From positions 1,883,501 to 1,947,500 of the forward strand of contig NC_008044.1 in the NCBI RefSeq assembly GCF_000014065.1: a stretch of DNA of 64,000 nucleotides. The letters run 5' to 3'. The notes below the pieces were generated by a model. That model was not told the DNA's origin. It worked only from the letters and a program-made list of their open reading frames with translations, and did no database searches. Both the position numbers and the translations under genes were made by a program. Source of the DNA: Ruegeria sp. TM1040 (GTDB lineage Bacteria; Pseudomonadota; Alphaproteobacteria; Rhodobacterales; Rhodobacteraceae). Positions 60,164-64,000 of the stretch are shown here, piece by piece. Numbering within the stretch: position 1 is the stretch's first letter; each line of letters begins with the position of its first letter.

Positions 60164-60610
60164 TTACTTTGCAGCAGCTGCTTTCTTGGCTGCGGTGGAG
60201 ACCTCTTCGGTGGCCTTCTTCACAACAGCGCTTGCTTCTTCGGACATGTCCTTGCCAGCCGCCATCAGCAGCTCAACGGTGTCCATCTGGACCTTTTTTG
60301 CAACTTCGGCAAAGGCGGCCATGTTTTCGGCAGCAACTTCAGCGGAAGCAGATGCAAAGTCGGTGGCCGCTTTGGCGTAATCCGCAGGCTCGGTCTTTGC
60401 TTTGGAGATTTCACCCATCTTGGTCAGGGTGTCTTTGGTCCACTTGGAGGAAATCTCGGCGTTTTTCTCAGCCGCATCCAGAGCAACTGCAGAGAGTTTC
60501 TCGTTGAGGGCTGCGGAGCTTTTGAAGAAGCCTTCCATTGCGGAGGTGTCCACAGGGAAGGATGCCATCATGTCTTTCATCATCGCGGAAAAATCTTGGG
60601 TCTTAGCCAT
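60164..60610 (-). CDS. phaP: phasin
   Basis: Phasins coat polyhydroxyalkanoate granules. The 148-residue protein is almost entirely helical and Ala/Lys/Glu-rich: 'FFKSSAALNEKLSAVALDAAEKNAEISSKWTKDTLTKMGEISKAKTEPADYAKAATDFASASAEVAAENMAAFAEVAKK', matching the Phasin_2 family. The ATG at 60610 has AAGGA at nine bases; an ATG three codons upstream is too near to that site. A PhaR-type operator and a promoter lie upstream, and phaR is the next gene. Confidence 0.9.
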   Translation of the reverse strand: MAKTQDFSAMMKDMMASFPVDTSAMEGFFKSSAALNEKLSAVALDAAEKNAEISSKWTKDTLTKMGEISKAKTEPADYAKAATDFASASAEVAAENMAAFAEVAKKVQMDTVELLMAAGKDMSEEASAVVKKATEEVSTAAKKAAAAK

Positions 60611-60686
60611 CGTACTCATTCCTTATTTACGTGTCCCCGGCGACGCGCCGGTGGGGTCCTGGCAGGACATCCCCGCCGTTGACCCC

Positions 60687-60736
60687 AATATGCATGCCGC
60701 ACCGCAGCATTTCAAGTAATTTTTGCTGCGTTGCAG
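60687..60736 (-). promoter_or_regulatory. phasin promoter with PhaR operator
   Basis: On the minus strand, TTGAAA (60710-60715) and CATATT (60687-60692) stand 17 bases apart. CTGCGTTGCAG (60726-60736), CTGC-N3-GCAG, lies ten bases upstream of the -35 box, and matches the TGC-rich recognition sequence reported for Paracoccus PhaR. Confidence 0.6.
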
Positions 60737-60739
60737 AAA

Positions 60740-61479
60740 TTTCATCCTGATTTTATGAAATCGCCGCGCGCCCAAAGGGCGGCAACCTGATGCGGTGCAA
60801 ACGTTTGGCACGGGCGTCACAGCCCCAGCCTGACGCCTTGCACCCCTTATTTGCAAGGGCTTCACCGAGATCGAGCGCGCACAGAGCCCCTTGCGCCGCC
60901 AGCGCACGCTGTCCTGAACAGAAATTAAGCAGCCTCTGTCATTGTGAAGGGATCGCGATACCGGGCCGTGGCCTGACACCCCACAGCCCAAGGAGAACAG
61001 GCCCCAGAGACCACCCCCTCATTGGGTGCAGGGGATCAGGACCAGATGCGGGCCTCGCCCGCACCATCTCTCCGCCTCCCCGGGGATTGCATCTCTGGTG
61101 GCGGCGCCGCCATTTCGCTCTTTATGCCTTCCGGGCTGATCTCAGCCACCAAACGCCCCCGCCACAGAGATCCGGCACTTCGACGGGGCACCCAGACAAC
61201 CGACCGGCAGACCACCAGCGGATCGATCACATCAACCGGGCAGAAGAGGCGCGTCTGTCTCGACGGGCCTCATTGGCGCAGCCGTGGCGCGCGCGCCAGT
61301 GGTTTCAGCATGCGCGCTGTGCGCCATGGCCGCTTCGCCGCGCCCGGGCTTTGGTCGCCCCGTGACGCGCGCCCGCGCAATTGAGCACGCAAGCTAGGCG
61401 CAGGTTGCGCTCCGTTCTGTTGCGCCGCATTCTGGTCGCTCTCGCTCTTCCCAAGCCGCATTTGCCAAACCGGATCCTC
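60740..61479. other. 740-base region with no convincing gene
   Basis: Open frames on both strands (for example 60790-61365 on plus) lack ribosome sites and have Pro/Arg-rich, non-protein-like translations. No tRNA fold, strong hairpin or family A/B repeat was found. It may hold the promoter of the lipoprotein gene at 61480. Confidence 0.45.
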
Positions 61480-62250
61480 ATGCCCCCTGCGCCTGCATCA
61501 AAATGCTCTCTCCTTCTCGCACGGTTTCAGCCGCGCCGCGTCTCAAGGGGCGCTTCATGGCTCGGACTGAGCCTCACATTTTGCCTCCTCGCCCTACTTC
61601 TGTCGGCCTGTGGACGCAGCCCGACAGAGCGCGAACAGATGTTTCTCGGCAAGATCCACGGTGAGAGTCTCGACTACAGCCGCCTGCGCCTCGTCGAGGG
61701 GGCGCCCCTGCGCGCGGTGACCTTTCGCCGCCCTCAGCGCCCACGCGTGACCTGCCGCGAACGCATCCTGCCGCCGCGCCCGGCTGGCGAGCTGGTCACC
61801 GCCTCTCCCGCCGCATTGGCGCTGTTCAACCACATCTTCTTCACGCGGGACTGGTTCCTCCCAGACTACACCCCCGAATACCCGGAGGCGCTCCACCTCG
61901 TCGAAGCAATGCTCCTCGCGCATGAGGCCACCCATGTCTGGCAATGGCAAAACCGCGCAGTTACCGGCTATACCCCGCTCAAGGCGCTTGGCGAGCACAG
62001 CCGCTCCAGCGATCCCTATCTCTTTGATCTGGACGGGCCCGCGGATTTCCTCGCCTACGGCTACGAGCAGCAAGGCACCATTGTCGAAGAATACGTCTGC
62101 TGCCGCGCCCTCGCCCCTGACGCTGCCCGCACCCAGCGCCTGCACGCGATGCTCGCAAGGGTGATGCCGGTCTCTGACCTCCCGCAAAGCCGCGAAAGCG
62201 ATGTGTATCTGCCGTGGAAAGATGCCAAAGTGGCCGGCATCTGCGATTGA
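61480..62250 (+). CDS. lipoprotein with HExxH zinc-protease-like motif
   Basis: The product ends its signal sequence with the lipobox LLSACG and contains 'LLAHEATHVWQWQNRAV', a HExxH metal-binding motif as in gluzincin/eCIS-core-like zinc proteins, followed later by 'DGPADFLAYGYEQQGTIVEEYVCC', which could supply a third ligand. Cys at 'VTCRERI' and 'YVCCRAL' may form disulfides. The protein would be tethered to a membrane facing the periplasm. The start is uncertain: ATG 61480 gives a long 42-residue leader before the hydrophobic part, and a TTG at 61381 an even longer one. Confidence 0.7.
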   Translation: MPPAPASKCSLLLARFQPRRVSRGASWLGLSLTFCLLALLLSACGRSPTEREQMFLGKIHGESLDYSRLRLVEGAPLRAVTFRRPQRPRVTCRERILPPRPAGELVTASPAALALFNHIFFTRDWFLPDYTPEYPEALHLVEAMLLAHEATHVWQWQNRAVTGYTPLKALGEHSRSSDPYLFDLDGPADFLAYGYEQQGTIVEEYVCCRALAPDAARTQRLHAMLARVMPVSDLPQSRESDVYLPWKDAKVAGICD

Positions 62251-62265
62251 GGCAAAGCGTCTGTC

Positions 62266-62393
62266 TTGGAGGGGCTCTGCCCCCGGCCCTGCGGGCCTCC
62301 CCCGGGATATTTTCCGTTAGAAGAAGTGGGGCGCGCGCCGGCCTTCTTCTGACCACAAATATCCCGGAGCGCGAGGCAGAGCCTCGCATCCTG
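62266..62393. repeat. two family A repeats in opposite orientation
   Basis: GGGATATTTTCCGTTAGAAG and AAG (62303-62325) are mirrored by CTTCTTCTGACCACAAATAT and CCC (62343-62365), so the pair can form a long hairpin between the convergent lipoprotein and lolD genes. Each is flanked by a GGGGCTCTGCCCC or GAGGCAGAGCCTC hairpin. Confidence 0.65.
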
Positions 62394-62416
62394 CCACACG
62401 CCAGAGAGCACCGCGT

Positions 62417-63100
62417 TCAGCGCTCGACCAGAACGCCGTCCTCAAGATGCAACACCCGGTCCATTCTTGCGGCCAGCTCAAGATTATGCGTGGCGATCAG
62501 CGCCGAAAGACCCGTCTCGGACACCAATTGCATCAGCACTTCGAACACTTGATCCGACGTCGCCGGGTCCAGGTTTCCGGTTGGCTCATCCGCGAGCAAC
62601 AGCCGCGGGCGATTGGCCAGGGCGCGACAGAACGCCACCCGTTGCTGCTCGCCGCCGGAAAGCGCCGCGGGGCGATGCGCGGCGCGGGTTTCGAGCCCCA
62701 CAAGCGCCAGGAGCTCGGCGCCGCGCGCTTCGGCGTCCCGCTGCGAGATGCCATTGGCGAGTTGCGGCAGCACGATATTCTCCAGCGCCGAGAACTCCGG
62801 CAGCAGATGGTGGAACTGATAGACAAAACCCACATCCTGCCGCCGCACCCGCGTGCGTTTGCGATCGCGCGCGCCCGCCATGTCCTGCCCGGCAATCTCC
62901 ACCCGGCCTGCGTCGGCCACATCCAGAAGCCCGGCAATCTGCAGAAGCGTCGATTTACCCGCCCCCGAGGGCGCCACCAGCGCCACAACCTCGCCCGCAT
63001 GCAGGGTCAGATCCACGCCGCGCAGAACCGCAACCTCACCAGGGGTGCCAGCCAGATAGGTCTTCCTCAGGCCTTCGATTTTCAGCGTCACCTCACTCAT
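62417..63100 (-). CDS. lolD: lipoprotein-releasing ABC transporter ATPase LolD
   Basis: LolD drives release of outer-membrane lipoproteins from the inner membrane to LolA. The 227-residue ATPase has Walker A 'APSGAGKST', Q-loop, signature 'LSGGEQQR', Walker B '[13 protein letters not shown]', and H-loop 'ATHNLEL'; '[21 protein letters not shown]' is typical of LolD/MacB-type ATPases. ATG 63100 overlaps the end of the permease gene by eight bases, so the pair is translationally coupled. Confidence 0.94.
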   Translation of the reverse strand: MSEVTLKIEGLRKTYLAGTPGEVAVLRGVDLTLHAGEVVALVAPSGAGKSTLLQIAGLLDVADAGRVEIAGQDMAGARDRKRTRVRRQDVGFVYQFHHLLPEFSALENIVLPQLANGISQRDAEARGAELLALVGLETRAAHRPAALSGGEQQRVAFCRALANRPRLLLADEPTGNLDPATSDQVFEVLMQLVSETGLSALIATHNLELAARMDRVLHLEDGVLVER

Positions 63101-64000
63101 AGCGCAGCGCCTCCACCGGGTTGAGCCGTGCCGCACGTCGGGCCGGGAAGATGGTCACGACAAACGACAAGCCCAGCGACAGACTCACGGCCGAGATCAC
63201 ATCGCCTGCGCGCAGTTCCGCAGGCAGTGCATAGATGCCCCGGATCGACGGATCCCAGACCCCGCCGCCCATCACATAGTTCACAAAAGAAAAGATCGGG
63301 TCGATATATATCGCAAAAAGGCAGCCGAGGATCACGCCCAGCACGGTGCCGATCACGCCGGTGATCGACCCGCAGATGAAGAACACCCGCATCACCGACC
63401 CTTCGCTGAGGCCGATGGTACGCAGGATGCCGATGTCCCGGCCCTTGTTTTTCACCAGCATGATGAGGCCAGAGACGATGTTCATCGTCGCGATCAGCAC
63501 CAGGATCGACAGGATCACGAACATCACGTTGTCCTCGACCTCCAGGGCGCGCAGAAACCCGCCGGAGCTGTCGCGCCAGCTCCAGACGCCATATCCCTGC
63601 CCTGCGGCCTGCAGCAAAGGCAGCACATATTGATCGACAGCTTCGGGATCGGCCACCATGACCTCGATCTCGTCGGCAACACCTTCGCGGTTGAAATAGC
63701 TCTGCGCCTCGGCAAAGGGCAGATAGGCGCGGGTGTTGTCGATGTCATAGCGCCCTGCGGTAAAGACATAGACCACCTCATAGGCATTCACGCGCGGGCT
63801 GGTGCCAAAGGCGGTCTTGACCCCGTTGGGTGAGATCAGCTTGACCTTGTCCCCGATCCCAAGGCCCAGCGTGCGGGCCACACCGGAGCCAAGCGCGATG
63901 CCGTCGTCAAAGCGGCCAAGATCGCCATAGGCCACGTCGCTTTGGGCAACACCCGGAATTTTGGCCAGGTCTTCGGCGTGGATGCCATAGACCTGCACGC
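63093..64000 (-). CDS. lolC: lipoprotein-releasing system permease LolC/LolE (5' part outside window)
   Basis: The visible 302 residues are the C-terminal part of a MacB/FtsX-type permease: a periplasmic domain up to about 'WRDSSGGFLRALEVED', then three membrane helices with 'VMFVILSILVLIATMNIVSGLIMLVKNKGRDIGILRTIGLSEGSVMRVFFICGSITGVIGTVLGVILG' and the end '[18 protein letters not shown]'. This closing sequence is the FtsX-family signature, and the LolD gene follows with an overlap. In this group one fused LolC/E-type permease is common; the symbol is given on that basis. The start lies beyond the window edge. Confidence 0.92.
   Translation of the reverse strand, partial: VQVYGIHAEDLAKIPGVAQSDVAYGDLGRFDDGIALGSGVARTLGLGIGDKVKLISPNGVKTAFGTSPRVNAYEVVYVFTAGRYDIDNTRAYLPFAEAQSYFNREGVADEIEVMVADPEAVDQYVLPLLQAAGQGYGVWSWRDSSGGFLRALEVEDNVMFVILSILVLIATMNIVSGLIMLVKNKGRDIGILRTIGLSEGSVMRVFFICGSITGVIGTVLGVILGCLFAIYIDPIFSFVNYVMGGGVWDPSIRGIYALPAELRAGDVISAVSLSLGLSFVVTIFPARRAARLNPVEALRYE

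Noticed and set aside
60790-61365. 191-codon plus-strand frame as a gene
   Set aside because: No ribosome site; Pro/Arg/His-rich translation with no protein-like pattern; overlapping frames on the other strand look equally poor.
1-64000. insertion sequences, integrases, attachment sites or a replication origin
   Set aside because: No transposase or integrase sequence, terminal inverted repeats with target duplication, or DnaA-box clusters were found. The tRNA-Gly gene has no partial copy nearby that would suggest an integrated element.

Overview
The window is a high-GC segment (codons with G/C third positions throughout) from an alphaproteobacterium of the Rhodobacteraceae, most likely the Roseobacter group (Ruegeria/Phaeobacter/Tritonibacter relatives). 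Pointers are the TatA-TatB-TatC locus with Rhodobacteraceae-type proteins, a DUF4453 protein, the PhaR/phasin pair, TRAP and peptide ABC transporters, a Hint-domain protein and a secreted RTX protein. It reads as ordinary chromosome: no insertion sequences, phage, CRISPR array or rRNA were seen, and there is one tRNA gene, tRNA-Gly(UCC).

Layout. 1-4.1 kb: end of a PilP-like protein, a divergent SDR, then surE-pcm-nlpD, the same stationary-phase/cell-wall gene order known from enterobacteria but without rpoS. 4.2-6.8 kb (minus): tatA-tatB-tatC, a strong terminator, and a DUF815 ATPase. 7-9 kb: a small monooxygenase-like gene and a WYL regulator with a perfect inverted repeat upstream, then a GNAT enzyme. 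9-12.1 kb (minus): SDR, AlkC-like DNA glycosylase and an iron-type ABC ATPase. 12.3-19.1 kb: Hint protein, two small membrane-associated proteins, release factor RF3, a glycosyltransferase, an RhlE-type RNA helicase and a 57-residue protein.

19.3-25.8 kb (minus): a complete C4-dicarboxylate-type TRAP module, dctB-dctD-dctP-dctQ-dctM. Two near-identical 18-bp palindromes lie between dctD and dctP. The DctD protein has lost the GAFTGA loop and the Walker A lysine. 25.8-30.4 kb: a cytochrome P450, an SPFH/DUF4339 protein paired with a zinc-ribbon protein, and dtd. 30.6-35.6 kb: a dipeptide/oligopeptide ABC operon with a twin-arginine binding protein and a fused double ATPase. 35.7-42.3 kb: phosphodiesterase-like protein, DUF4453 protein, HSL-type esterase, acyl-CoA synthetase and an MsbA-like exporter.

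42.7-51.0 kb: orphan secreted and membrane proteins (binding-protein fold, two serine hydrolases, an EF-hand protein) and an 867-residue RTX protein. 51.3-59 kb: tRNA-Gly, a CbiX-like chelatase and a gamma-glutamyl-polyamine-like cluster (two glutamine-synthetase homologues, a class I amidotransferase, an FAD oxidase), followed by a DegT aminotransferase. 59.3-60.7 kb: phaR and phasin with PhaR-type sites. 61.5-64 kb: a lipoprotein with HExxH, then lolD and the truncated lolC/E.

Two families of dispersed intergenic repeats occur here. The most interesting signals are the degenerate DctD with its tandem operators, the WYL-associated inverted repeat, the shared TTTTGATCA motif in the glutamine-synthetase cluster, the SPFH/zinc-ribbon pair, and the PhaR sites. 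All function calls are by recognition of motifs and families; no database search was possible.
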